The notes beneath the pieces are model-generated. The model was not told the origin of the DNA. It saw only the letters and a list, made by a program, of their open reading frames with translations, and did not search any database. Position numbers and translations under genes: made by a program. DNA of 42,623 nt from Candidatus Eiseniibacteriota bacterium (lineage in GTDB: Bacteria > Eisenbacteria > RBG-16-71-46): assembly GCA_016215625.1 (NCBI GenBank), contig JACRIW010000010.1, positions 1 to 42,623 on the forward strand. The letters are read 5' to 3'. Each line of letters opens with the position of its first letter. The stretch's first letter is position 1. Shown piece after piece: positions 34,602-42,623 of the stretch.

Positions 34602-36269
34602 GTGAATCGTTCCCGCTGGATCGCGCTCGTCGCCGTCGTCCTGGTGGTGGCCGCCGGATTCTGGTTCGTGAAGGGCCGTGGCAAGAAGGAAGCTCCCAAG
34701 TACCGGACCGCCGCGATCGAACAGGGTGAGTTGACCGCGTCCGTGTCCGCCACCGGCAGCGTGCGGCCCGTGATCCAGGTCGAGGTCGGCAGCCAGGTGA
34801 GCGGCACGCTCGACAAGCTCTACGTGGACTACAACTCGCACGTGAAGGCCGGGCAGGTGCTCGGGCAGCTCGAGCCCAGCGTCTTCCGTGCGCGCTACGC
34901 GCAGGCCGAGGCCGCCGTCGCGCGCGCCGAGGCCGCGCTCAAGGACGCGAACCGCCAGTACGCGCGCGCCAAGGAACTCGTGCGCGACGACTTCATCTCG
35001 CAGGCCGACGTGGACGCCGCCGAAGTGCAGGTGGACCAGCGCAAGGCCGACCTGAAGCAGGCGAAGGCCCAGCTCGACGCCGCGCAGGCCGACCTCGACC
35101 ACACGACCATCCGCTCGCCCATCGACGGCGTGGTGATCGCGCGCTCGATCGACGTGGGACAGACCGTGGCCGCGAGCCTGTCGGCGCCCAAGCTCTTCGT
35201 GATCGCGAACGACCTGCGGCAGATGCAGGTCGAGACCAAGATCGACGAAGCCGACATCGGCCGCATCCGTCCCGGCCTGTCCGTGACGTTCAGCGTGGAC
35301 GCGTTCCCGGACGAGTCGTTCGAGGGCAAGGTCACGCAGGTGCGGCTCGAGCCGATCACCGAGCAGAACGTCGTCACGTACACGACCGTGATCGCGACGC
35401 GGAACGACAACCTGTCGCTGCGCCCCGGCATGACCGCGAACGTGACCGTGCTGGTGGAGAGCAAGGAGAACGTGCTCAAGGTGCCCAACGCCGCGCTGCG
35501 CTTCCGCCCGAACATGGGCGGCGGGCCCGGCATGGGAGGCATGGGCGGCCGCGGCGGCATGGGTGGCGCCGGCGGTTCGGGCGGTCCCGGCGGCGGCATG
35601 GGCGGCATGCGCCGCAGCTTCGCGGCGCTCGTGTCGAAGATCGTGCCTGCGGCGTTCGCGCAGGACGGCCCGCCTTCGGCGGAGCGTGAGCGCTTCATGA
35701 ACGATCCGTACGTGCAGCAGGTCCGCGAGAAGGTGCGCAACGGCGAGCTGACGCGCGAGGAAGCGCGCGACATGATCCGCAAGCACTTCGAGGAGCAGGG
35801 CGTCGCGATGCCGCAGCGTGGTGGTGCGGGCGGCCCGGGTGGTCCCGGTGGTGCAGGCGGCCCCGGCGGCATGCGAGGTGGCGACGGCGGCGCGGGCGCT
35901 CCCGGCGGTCCCGGTGCGATGCGCGGCGAGGGCGGCGCCGGGCGGCCGCGCGGCGCCGGTGGCCCGGCCGACAGCTCCGGCGGCATGCGTGGCGGCCGCG
36001 GTGCCTGGGGCGGCAAGGGCAAGGGCGGCGCGAAGCCCGGCACGGTGTACATCCTCGAGAACGGCAAGCCCAAGCCGGTGATGGTCGTCACGGGCATCAC
36101 CGACGGCAGCATGACCGAGATCAAGACCGACCAGCTCAAGCCCGGCGACCTCGTCGTCGTCGGCCTCGAGATCACCATGCCGAAGAGCTCGGGACTCACC
36201 CCTCCTCCGGGCATGGGTGGTCCGCAGTTTGGCCGCCCCGGTGGCGGTGGCACGGGCGGGCGGCGCTGA
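34602..36269 (+). CDS. HlyD/MacA-like periplasmic adaptor with Gly-rich insertions
   Basis: 555 residues. One N-terminal membrane anchor (4-22) is followed by the usual adaptor parts: barrel-sandwich/lipoyl halves (about 35-75 and 165-195; S-G-T-L-D-K-L-Y-V and I-R-S-P-I-D-G-V-V), a helical hairpin between them and a beta-barrel domain (about 205-300). The expected 380-residue protein is then enlarged by two Gly/Met-rich stretches (305-337 and about 404-481), which flank a charged helical segment (338-404), before the membrane-proximal end (T-V-Y-I-L-E-N-G-K-P). GTG 34602 has AAGGAG five bases upstream. It is coupled to the permease by TGATG and should bridge it to an outer-membrane channel. 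Confidence 0.87.
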   Translation: MNRSRWIALVAVVLVVAAGFWFVKGRGKKEAPKYRTAAIEQGELTASVSATGSVRPVIQVEVGSQVSGTLDKLYVDYNSHVKAGQVLGQLEPSVFRARYAQAEAAVARAEAALKDANRQYARAKELVRDDFISQADVDAAEVQVDQRKADLKQAKAQLDAAQADLDHTTIRSPIDGVVIARSIDVGQTVAASLSAPKLFVIANDLRQMQVETKIDEADIGRIRPGLSVTFSVDAFPDESFEGKVTQVRLEPITEQNVVTYTTVIATRNDNLSLRPGMTANVTVLVESKENVLKVPNAALRFRPNMGGGPGMGGMGGRGGMGGAGGSGGPGGGMGGMRRSFAALVSKIVPAAFAQDGPPSAERERFMNDPYVQQVREKVRNGELTREEARDMIRKHFEEQGVAMPQRGGAGGPGGPGGAGGPGGMRGGDGGAGAPGGPGAMRGEGGAGRPRGAGGPADSSGGMRGGRGAWGGKGKGGAKPGTVYILENGKPKPVMVVTGITDGSMTEIKTDQLKPGDLVVVGLEITMPKSSGLTPPPGMGGPQFGRPGGGGTGGRR

Positions 36270-37486
36270 TGGGCTTCGCGACGCTGCTCGAGATCGGGCT
36301 CCAGGCGCTCACGCGCAACCTCATGCGCTCGGCGCTCACGGTGCTCGGCATCGTGATCGGCGTGGCCGCGGTGATCGCGACGCTCGCGATCGGCCAGGGC
36401 GCGCGCGAGGCGGTGCAGGCGCAGATCCGCACGCTCGGCGCCAACGTCATGACGGTGATGCCGGGCACGGTCACCGCCGGCGGCGCGCGCATGGGCATGG
36501 GCGGCATCACGACGATGACGCCCGAGGACGCCGAGGCGATCACGCGCGAGTGCTCGGCGATCGTCGCCGTCTCGCCGAGCGTGCGGCGCGGCGCTCAGGT
36601 CGTGTACGGCAACCAGAACTGGGGCACGACCGTCCAGGGCGTCGCGCCGGCGTACCTCGACATCCGCCAGTGGCCGGTCGACAACGGCGCGATGTTCACC
36701 GACTCCGACGTGCGCGGCACCGCGAAGGTGTGCGTGCTCGGGTCCAAGGTGCGCGACCAGCTCTTCGGCACCGAGGACCCGGTCGGGCAGACCATCCGCA
36801 TCAAGGACATGCCCTTCAAGGTCGTCGGCGTGCTCAGCTACAAGGGCGGTCAGGGCATGGGCGGCGACCAGGACGACGTCGTGCTCATCCCGTGGACGAC
36901 CGCGCAGCGCAAGCTGCTCGGCATCACGCACCTCCAGGGCATCAACGTCTCGGCCGCGAGCCAGGCGCAGGTGACGCAGGCGCAGGACCAGATCACGCAG
37001 CTGCTGCGCCAGCGCCACAAGATCCGCGAAGGGGACAACGACGACTTCTTCATCTTCACGCAGCTCGACATCGCCAGCACCGCGGAGTCCACGAGCAAGG
37101 TGATGACGACGCTGCTCGCGAGCATCGCGGCCGTGTCGCTGCTCGTCGGCGGCATCGGGATCATGAACATCATGCTCGTGTCGGTGACCGAGCGGACGCG
37201 CGAGATCGGCATCCGCCGGGCGCTCGGCGCGCGCCGTCGCGACGTGCTCGTGCAGTTCCTGGTCGAGGCGACGTTCCTGTCGCTCGCCGGCGGCGCGATC
37301 GGCGCCGCGATCGGCGTCGGCACCGCGAAGGCCATCACGAACATCGCGCGCTGGCCCACGGCGGTGCAGCCCGAGGTCGTGCTGCTCGCGCTCGGCTTCG
37401 CGTCACTCGTCGGCGTGTTCTTCGGGTTCTACCCGGCCAAGCGCGCCGCGGACCTCGACGTGATCGAGTCGCTGCGCTACGAGTGA
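36269..37486 (+). CDS. MacB-type ABC transporter permease
   Basis: 405 residues with the four-helix MacB/FtsX topology: a first helix at 21-42, a large periplasmic MacB_PCD domain (about 45-265) and three C-terminal helices (about 282-395). S-V-T-E-R-T-R-E-I-G-I-R-R-A-L-G-A is the coupling motif that meets the ATPase. The fused N-terminal ATPase of MacB itself is absent and no separate ATP-binding gene follows, although such a subunit is needed for transport. The ATG overlaps the adaptor stop by one base. A strong terminator follows the gene. Confidence 0.92.
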   Translation: MGFATLLEIGLQALTRNLMRSALTVLGIVIGVAAVIATLAIGQGAREAVQAQIRTLGANVMTVMPGTVTAGGARMGMGGITTMTPEDAEAITRECSAIVAVSPSVRRGAQVVYGNQNWGTTVQGVAPAYLDIRQWPVDNGAMFTDSDVRGTAKVCVLGSKVRDQLFGTEDPVGQTIRIKDMPFKVVGVLSYKGGQGMGGDQDDVVLIPWTTAQRKLLGITHLQGINVSAASQAQVTQAQDQITQLLRQRHKIREGDNDDFFIFTQLDIASTAESTSKVMTTLLASIAAVSLLVGGIGIMNIMLVSVTERTREIGIRRALGARRRDVLVQFLVEATFLSLAGGAIGAAIGVGTAKAITNIARWPTAVQPEVVLLALGFASLVGVFFGFYPAKRAADLDVIESLRYE

Positions 37487-37504
37487 CGCGGTCCCGCGGA
37501 AAAT

Positions 37505-37550
37505 GAAATCGGCCCGGACGCAGGTGAGCGTCCGGGCCGGTTTCGTTTCG
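37505..37550 (+). terminator. Intrinsic terminator after the permease
   Basis: The perfect arms cggcccggacgc (37510-37521) and gcgtccgggccg (37528-37539) extend by A-T, G-C and one G-T pair to a 17-bp stem (37505-37544), followed by gtttcg. It ends the adaptor-permease unit and faces the convergent small membrane protein gene. Confidence 0.85.
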
Positions 37551-37559
37551 GGGGCGGTG

Positions 37560-37904
37560 TTAGTAGCCGAGTCGATGCAGCAATGTCGAGAGCGGGCGGA
37601 TGCCCTGGAAGATCGCCTGGTTCGAGGGGAAGAACCACACGACCAGGCACGCGATCGGTGCGCTGATGAGCGTGTCCCGGAAATGCTCCCATCGCCGCAT
37701 GTGGCGCCGTCGGTCGCCCAAATGGCATGCGGAAAGCAAGTGGCCGATGCCGATCGCCACCACCATCGCAAACGCCATGATGCGCGCATTCGCGAGCAGC
37801 ATGACCGGGAATGCGATGGCCCACCCCAGGAGCACTTCGATCGCCTGACGACCGATGCCCACGCGCTCCCCGGCCGGAGTATCAACCGCGATCGGATTTA
37901 GCAT
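37560..37904 (-). CDS. Small membrane protein, unknown
   Basis: 114 residues with about three membrane segments (23-40, 43-59, 80-96) separated by a basic loop (H-L-G-D-R-R-R-H-M-R-R-W). No family is recognised. Two 60-base lines of the gene count 62-65 percent GC, lower than the neighbouring transporter genes (77 percent in one comparable line). It is divergent from the barrel-like gene at 38046. No clear ribosome site precedes ATG 37904. Confidence 0.6.
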   Translation of the reverse strand: MLNPIAVDTPAGERVGIGRQAIEVLLGWAIAFPVMLLANARIMAFAMVVAIGIGHLLSACHLGDRRRHMRRWEHFRDTLISAPIACLVVWFFPSNQAIFQGIRPLSTLLHRLGY

Positions 37905-38045
37905 GTGTGGAAGCTATTCGTGCTGTGCGTCGGCTGCAACATCATTTTCTGAAATGTGAGGAACCGCCCGGCTGAGCCCGGGTAGTATTCGACGATTGTG
38001 TGGGCCGCGCCTCCGGCGCCACCCACTTCCACCCGAGGGCCGAAC

Positions 38046-38624
38046 GTGCGTGCGAGCAGGTTCCGGATGATGACGTGCGCCATCGTGATTGCGACGACAT
38101 GCGAGGCGGCACCACCCTTCACGTGGGAGGCGGGAGCGCGTCTCGCGGGACTCGAGGGGCGGGAGCACGATGCCGGCTACGGAATCGCCGCCGGGATTTC
38201 GTGGCCGTTTCGCGAGTACGCCACCGTCGGATTGGAGTTGTCGTCCTCGCAGTTCGGAGCGTCCGCCGGGAGTGAGGACCCGCTCCAAGTCGGGAAGCTC
38301 CCGAGCCGACAGCCCGCGCAGAGTTTCGCGATCACGAACCGTTGGCGGTTTCATTCCGCCGCGCGAAGCGGCGTGCACGTATTCGGCGACATGGAGGGTG
38401 GGGTCGCCGGATTCTCGACGGGGGAGTGGCGGTGGACGAGTCAGATGCAGAGTGAGTTCGAGAGCGCGCCCCGCGTCTGGGGGGCTTGCGGTGGCGTCGG
38501 ATTCGGGCTGCGCGGCAAGTGGACTCGTCCCGCCCCCGGCTTCGAACTCGCCTATCGACGCATGGCCCTGTTCACGCGCGGAGTGCAGAGCGTGCAATCG
38601 CTCCAACTCTTGATGCTGTATTGA
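38046..38624 (+). CDS. Outer-membrane beta-barrel-like protein, unknown family
   Basis: 192 residues. A short signal peptide (basic R-A-S-R-F-R, then M-M-T-C-A-I-V-I-A, cut near E-A-A) precedes alternating polar/hydrophobic strands rich in Gly and aromatic residues (G-I-A-A-G-I-S-W-P-F; H-V-F-G-D-M-E-G-G-V-A-G-F). The chain ends L-Q-L-L-M-L-Y, a terminal aromatic typical of barrel proteins. GTG 38046 gives the basic n-region; ATG 38067 is possible. The preceding 141-bp divergent gap is unusually AT-rich (58 percent GC in one counted line). Function unknown. Confidence 0.6.
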   Translation: MRASRFRMMTCAIVIATTCEAAPPFTWEAGARLAGLEGREHDAGYGIAAGISWPFREYATVGLELSSSQFGASAGSEDPLQVGKLPSRQPAQSFAITNRWRFHSAARSGVHVFGDMEGGVAGFSTGEWRWTSQMQSEFESAPRVWGACGGVGFGLRGKWTRPAPGFELAYRRMALFTRGVQSVQSLQLLMLY

Positions 38625-38637
38625 GCGAACCTCGGGC

Positions 38638-39183
38638 CTACGTTTCCCCGCTCGGCTCCAGGTTGATCTCGATCAGCGCGCCCTCGGGATCGAACACGAC
38701 CTCGCAGAGCACCGGGCCGTTCACGTAGCGCAGTGAGCGCTCCCAGACTTCGCCCGTCTCGTCGTCCTTCTGTTCGGCGCGCGCGGCGGGCTCGCCGAAC
38801 AGCGTGACGATTTCGGCTTCGGTCGTCTCGGGCGGCAGCACGTGACGATTGTCCCGCACGCGGAAGATGCCCGCGAACGCGGCGTGCTTCCCGCCGGGCG
38901 AGCCGGTCAGGAGCACCGTGATCGAGGCGAGCTTGCCGCCGTCGGACATGAGCGCGAGCCCGAGCGCGTTGTAGCCGAACACGCCGGCGCACGCTTCGCC
39001 CGCGGAGTCCGCGGGGCCTAGGAACGACAGCCGCTCGACGTCCTCGCCGAGCGCGACGCCGGACAGCGAGCCCTTCACGAAGTCCACTTCGTGGTCGTGC
39101 GCGAGCGTCCTCTCCCACCGCGACGTGGGGTAGGGCACGCGGAACGCATGGATCATCCACTCGGGCAGCGAACGGGCGAGCAC
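38638..39183 (-). CDS. Hypothetical protein downstream of the metallopeptidase
   Basis: 181 residues, soluble, without signal peptide or recognised domain. It has an alternating beta pattern and a central G-x-x-L-A-S-I-T-V-L-L-T-G-S. The start GTG 39183 has GGAG six bases upstream; ATG 39156 is an alternative. It begins 34 bases after the HExxH gene on the same strand and is probably cotranscribed with it, converging on the barrel-like gene. No function can be given. Confidence 0.65.
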   Translation of the reverse strand: MLARSLPEWMIHAFRVPYPTSRWERTLAHDHEVDFVKGSLSGVALGEDVERLSFLGPADSAGEACAGVFGYNALGLALMSDGGKLASITVLLTGSPGGKHAAFAGIFRVRDNRHVLPPETTEAEIVTLFGEPAARAEQKDDETGEVWERSLRYVNGPVLCEVVFDPEGALIEINLEPSGET

Positions 39184-39217
39184 GTGGGACTCCGTGTTCG
39201 GGAAGAGGTGCGGCGCG

Positions 39218-41902
39218 CTACCGAATCAGCACGACGCGCGACGTGCCCAGCATATGGCCGTCCACGCTCACGCGCGAGAAGTAGAGCCCGGGGGACGCGG
39301 CCGCAGGTGCGCGCGAGACGAGTTCGAGCCGGCCGGACTCGGCGGCGCCGTCGTGGAGCGTGGCGATCGTGCGGCCCTGCACGTCGTGCAGCGTCCAGCG
39401 CACGTGCGCGGCGCGCGGCAGCGTGAGCGGCAGGCGCAGCTCGCCGCGCGTGGGCGAGGGCCACGGTGCGCCGCACGTCGCGCGCGTGACCGGCACCGGA
39501 GGCGTGCCCACGATGCTTTCGTCGGGCCAGTGCACGCGCACGCGGTCCACCCACCAGCCGCCGCCGCCGATGAAGTCGTCGGTGACCATGCGCAGGCGCA
39601 GCTTGGCGGGTCCGGGCGCGAAGGGCGAAAGGTCGAGCGTGCGCGTCGTCCAGTCCGTGGAGGTTCCACTCCAGCACGCGCTCCACAGCGCGAACGGCAT
39701 GCCGCCGCCGTACATGAAGTGCGTGTAGCCCGGCGTGGGCTCGACCGGGATCCACGCGCTGCCGTCGAACGCTTCGAGCCGCGCGGCGTCCCACGCGAAC
39801 ATGAAGTTCGCCTGCTCGAGGTCGTGCCACTCGTCGAACGAGAGCGTGACGCCTGGGCCGGGGGCGTAGATCCACGGCAGGTAGAGCGCGCCGTCGGTGC
39901 GCGGGTCGTACGCGGAGCCGTCGCGCCGCCCGCTGTGCCACGCGGTGCCGCCGGGCGGGTTCGACCGCGTCGTGTCGAGCGCCCACGACTCGCGCCACGC
40001 CCAGCTCACGTTCTGGTGGAACCACGCGGACGTGTTCTCGAAGTCCTCGACCCAGTCGTGCACGACGCGCGCGGTGTCGAACGCGGCGTTCGAGAAGGCG
40101 AGATTGCGCGCTGCGGCGCGGTCGCGCGCGACGAAGCGGTAGGCCACGCGCGAGAGCGCACTCCAGCCGTTGCTGCCGACGTTCACCGTGAACGAGTCCG
40201 CGCCGATGGCGGTGGCGTTCACGCGCGCGATCGCGCCGCCGTCGACCGACAGCTCGCACCACACCGAGTCGAGCCCGAGATTGTCCGTGACGCGCGCGAG
40301 CAGCGGCAGCGGCATGCGCTCGCGCGACCACGCGCGAACGGGTGTGTGGCGCAGCGCGGGCGGCGTGACGTCCGGGCCGATGCGCAGCCGCGCGGGCGCC
40401 GTCGCGCCGCCGGCCGGCCACTGCGCGGCCAGCTGCCCGCCGCCCGCAGTGGCGGACAGCCACCACTGCACGAGTCCCGGGCCGGGCGAGGGGAGCGTGA
40501 GCGCGAACGAGTCGGGCGCCGAGGCGTTCGCGAGCGGCACGTCGTTCCAGGGGCCCGACTCGCCCGCGCGCCAGTGCAGCATCACCGCTCCCGCGTCGGC
40601 CGCGAGTGACAGCCCGCCGTGCTTCACCCCGACGGCGGCGCGGAACGCGACCGGCTGCGCGTCCTCGCGGTCGGGCACCGGCAGCGGCGCGATCACGAGC
40701 GTGCCCGGGCGCGAGTCGAGCGAGCAGTCCACGCTGCCGCGCCCTTCCGTGCCCTGCGCGATCGTGAGCGGGAAGCGCTGGCGGATGTTCTCGAGCTCGG
40801 CGAGGTCGGCGCTCGTCGCGTCCACGCCGCGCGGCGTCACGAGCACGAAGCCGACGCGCCAGTGCCGCTGCGCCACCGCGCCGTCGGGCACGCGCGGACC
40901 GTTCCAGCGCTCGATGTCGTCCACCTTCCAGAACGTCGCGCGGCCGTCGCAGCCGATGCCGACCGCGGGAATGCTGATCGGGATGTACGTGCCGGGCGGG
41001 TCGAAGTCGGTGGGATCGTTGACGACGAACACCGAGTCCATCTCGGCGTGCGTGCGCAGCCCCATGAGGTACTGGTCGAGCCGGCCGAAGCGCGAACTCG
41101 CGTCGTCGGTGACGAAGGTGTCGGGGCCCACCTGCGCCCAACCGCAGCCTTCCATGAACGAGCCGTCCACGTCGGCGAAGAAACTCCAGTGCTGCCAGTC
41201 GCGGCCGAGCAGCGCGTCGGATTCCTCGCCCGCGGAGTCCACGAACGTGTACGCGAGCCAGCGGTGCGCGAACTCGTGCGCGAGCACGTCCATGGTGGTG
41301 AACGTGTCGCCGCCACCGCCGAGGCTCGCGTCCACGTCGGCCGGGTAGCGGTGCAGGCCGTTCATGGTGAGCACCTGCTGCAGCCGCGCGGCGCTGCCGA
41401 ACACCGCGCCCGCGTCGTAGAGGTTGAGGCCGATGCCCTGCGTGTCGTTGCGCAGCGGCCACGCGGCCGCGAGCGCGCCCGGCGATCCGAGCCACTGCGA
41501 CTGGCCGGAGGACAGGTAGATCGCGATCTGGTCGTAGTCGTCGCCGTGCGTGCGGTAGAACGCGCGCGTGACCGCGGCGATGTCGAGCAGCGGCTGCCCG
41601 CCGGAGTTGGTGTAGAAGAAAGTGCCGTCGTCCTCGAGCACGGCGATCTCGCCCGCGTCGCGCGAAAACGTGACGGCGAGCGGTTCGAGCGTCGCGCGTG
41701 CGACCGCGTCGTCGAGGAGCGCGGGGAGCTCGTCGATGTGCGTGGCGCAGGCGGATCCCGTGGTGCTCGCTGCGGCGCGAGTGGCGTCGGTGGGGGCGAG
41801 CGGTGTGAGCGGCGCGCGCTCGCGCGGCGTCGGGCGTGGCGCGGCGAATGACGCGGTCGCGAACAGGGCGGCCGCGGCGAGGAGTGCGAGCGGGGTGCGC
41901 AT
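39218..41902 (-). CDS. Secreted HExxH metallopeptidase-like protein with sorting domain
   Basis: 894 residues. The signal peptide (1-20, ending F-A-A) leads to a catalytic-looking domain with L-A-H-E-F-A-H-R-W (zinc His209 and His213, Glu210); a third ligand may be Glu226 or Glu227 in G-E-E-S-D. Then L-L-G-R-D-W-Q-H-W-S-F-F and D-Q-Y-L-M-G-L follow, a set I associate with secreted zincin-like proteins of several phyla. The middle has Ig-like beta domains and a jelly-roll-like W-V-E-D-F-E region (about 635-790). The last 80 residues (W-P-S-P-T-R, then P-G-L-Y-F-S-R, ending R-V-V-L-I-R) look like a type-A sorting domain. ATG 41902 is the only sensible start; no ribosome site is clear. Confidence 0.8.
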   Translation of the reverse strand: MRTPLALLAAAALFATASFAAPRPTPRERAPLTPLAPTDATRAAASTTGSACATHIDELPALLDDAVARATLEPLAVTFSRDAGEIAVLEDDGTFFYTNSGGQPLLDIAAVTRAFYRTHGDDYDQIAIYLSSGQSQWLGSPGALAAAWPLRNDTQGIGLNLYDAGAVFGSAARLQQVLTMNGLHRYPADVDASLGGGGDTFTTMDVLAHEFAHRWLAYTFVDSAGEESDALLGRDWQHWSFFADVDGSFMEGCGWAQVGPDTFVTDDASSRFGRLDQYLMGLRTHAEMDSVFVVNDPTDFDPPGTYIPISIPAVGIGCDGRATFWKVDDIERWNGPRVPDGAVAQRHWRVGFVLVTPRGVDATSADLAELENIRQRFPLTIAQGTEGRGSVDCSLDSRPGTLVIAPLPVPDREDAQPVAFRAAVGVKHGGLSLAADAGAVMLHWRAGESGPWNDVPLANASAPDSFALTLPSPGPGLVQWWLSATAGGGQLAAQWPAGGATAPARLRIGPDVTPPALRHTPVRAWSRERMPLPLLARVTDNLGLDSVWCELSVDGGAIARVNATAIGADSFTVNVGSNGWSALSRVAYRFVARDRAAARNLAFSNAAFDTARVVHDWVEDFENTSAWFHQNVSWAWRESWALDTTRSNPPGGTAWHSGRRDGSAYDPRTDGALYLPWIYAPGPGVTLSFDEWHDLEQANFMFAWDAARLEAFDGSAWIPVEPTPGYTHFMYGGGMPFALWSACWSGTSTDWTTRTLDLSPFAPGPAKLRLRMVTDDFIGGGGWWVDRVRVHWPDESIVGTPPVPVTRATCGAPWPSPTRGELRLPLTLPRAAHVRWTLHDVQGRTIATLHDGAAESGRLELVSRAPAAASPGLYFSRVSVDGHMLGTSRVVLIR

Positions 41903-42198
41903 GGGAGGGAGTCTAGCGTGCGGCCCGCGAAACGGACGCGTGAAAACGGCTTCGCGTGCGAAGAAAGTGCTGGACGGGTTCGGCGGGGCGTCCCGATGCG
42001 AACCGAGGGTGCTCGGCTGGTGCGTGTGGTACGGCGCGAGGATCGTGCGATTCGTCGTGACGCACGTCTTCGCTCGCGAGTTGCTGTCGCGGGCGGCGTT
42101 GTTGCGTGAGCGCCCGGATATGGCGATCGAAAACACGCGTGATACAAAGCGCGCGTCGCCCCCGCGTGAAGTACACGCGCTCCCGCGGTACCTGTGCC

Positions 42199-42623
42199 AT
42201 GTCGCACGCATCGCTGTCGCAGCTCTCCGACGCCGCGCTGATCGAAAGCGCGCAGCTCGCCGTCCGTCGCGAGCGCTCCTGCACCGCCGAAGTCGTCGCG
42301 CACATCGCGGAAGTCGGGGCGCGCAAGCTGCACTTGCGCGCGGGCTACTCGTCGCTGCGGGACTGGTGCATTGCCGCACTCGGTCTTTCCGAAGACGCCG
42401 CGTACAAGCGCATCCAGGCGGCGCGCGCATCGCGTCGAGTGCCGCAGCTGCTCACCATGCTCCAGAGCGGCGACCTGTCGTTGAGCGTCATCGTGACGCT
42501 CGCACCGATGCTGACGCCGAAGAACTCCCGCGAGCTGCTCGCGAGCGCCGCGCGAAAGACGCGCGCCGAAGTGCTCGAGCTGATCGCCGAACGCTTCCCG
42601 CAAGCGGACCTGCCGACCCACGT
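42199..42623 (+). CDS. HNH-endonuclease-family protein, N-terminal part (cut by edge)
   Basis: 141 codons are visible, open to the window end. The region L-S-D-A-A-L-I-E-S-A, then R-R-E-R-S-C-T-A-E-V-V-A-H-I-A-E, R-A-G-Y-S-S-L-R-D-W-C and S-E-D-A-A-Y-K-R-I-Q-A-A-R matches the helical N-terminal domain that precedes a C-terminal HNH nuclease in many Myxococcota and related genomes. The HNH motif itself would lie to the right, so activity is inferred from family only. ATG 42199 has no clear ribosome site. The 296-base gap before it holds a small stem (cgcgtg-aagta-cacgcg, 42163-42179) and a -10-like TACAAA (42143-42148). These proteins are often multicopy. Confidence 0.8.
   Translation, partial: MSHASLSQLSDAALIESAQLAVRRERSCTAEVVAHIAEVGARKLHLRAGYSSLRDWCIAALGLSEDAAYKRIQAARASRRVPQLLTMLQSGDLSLSVIVTLAPMLTPKNSRELLASAARKTRAEVLELIAERFPQADLPTH

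Noticed and set aside
39194..41851. Plus-strand frames opposite the HExxH gene
   Set aside because: Low-complexity, Arg/Ala/Val-rich translations typical of antisense frames in high-GC coding sequence.

Overview
The window is a high-GC (mostly about 70 percent), densely coded stretch from a Gram-negative bacterium. Secretin-based type IV pili, PorV/PorQ-type outer-membrane barrels, and secreted proteins with a C-terminal FlgD-like/type-A sorting domain (Y-P-N-P, W-D-G-x-N-x-x-G-R, P-G-x-Y) point to a high-GC member of the FCB superphylum, such as a Candidatus Eisenbacteria-like lineage. This placement is inference from gene content; no rRNA or tRNA gene is visible. There is no transposase, integrase, phage module or CRISPR array.

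Layout. 1-227: GC-poor (about 48 percent) edge segment. 258-5069: housekeeping and orphan genes (DUF6165 protein, TrpB2-type tryptophan synthase beta chain, YebC regulator, FabH, and an NYN-domain RNase whose leader holds a promoter and an attenuator-like terminator). 5110-17279: type IV pilus block on the minus strand, with the prepilin peptidase separate and then one tightly overlapping operon transcribed pilT-pilB-pilC-pilA-(minor pilins V, W, X)-pilM-N-O-P-Q. 17280-18057: 778 bases without a gene, rich in hairpins, separating the pilus operon from a divergent surface-protein cluster. 18058-24731: three fibronectin-III proteins and two PorV-like barrels, arranged as two cargo-plus-barrel pairs. 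The second barrel carries a Pro-rich 15-residue tandem repeat and a LysM domain.

24862-28952: 2-oxoacid dehydrogenase operon (E1 beta, ABM-domain protein, E2, E1 alpha) ending in the fluoride channel gene crcB. 29132-31827: a DtxR/MntR-type regulator overlapping an Nramp transporter fused to a UspA domain. 31817-34372: ThrE-type exporter, an unrecognised protein and an alpha/beta hydrolase. 34602-37486: HlyD/MacA-like adaptor with Gly-rich insertions plus a MacB-type permease lacking an ATPase partner. 37560-38624: a divergent pair (small membrane protein, barrel-like protein) with lower GC. 38638-41902: a secreted HExxH protein with a sorting domain and a hypothetical protein. 42199-end: the start of an HNH-endonuclease-family protein cut by the window edge.

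The unifying theme is the cell envelope: pilus assembly, pseudopilins, barrel-plus-cargo pairs, a secreted metalloprotease-like protein and a tripartite-efflux-like pair. The strongest candidate for an undescribed system is the 18.0-24.7 kb cluster, where sorting-domain cargo genes alternate with PorV-like barrels, one of them apparently tethered to peptidoglycan by its own LysM domain.
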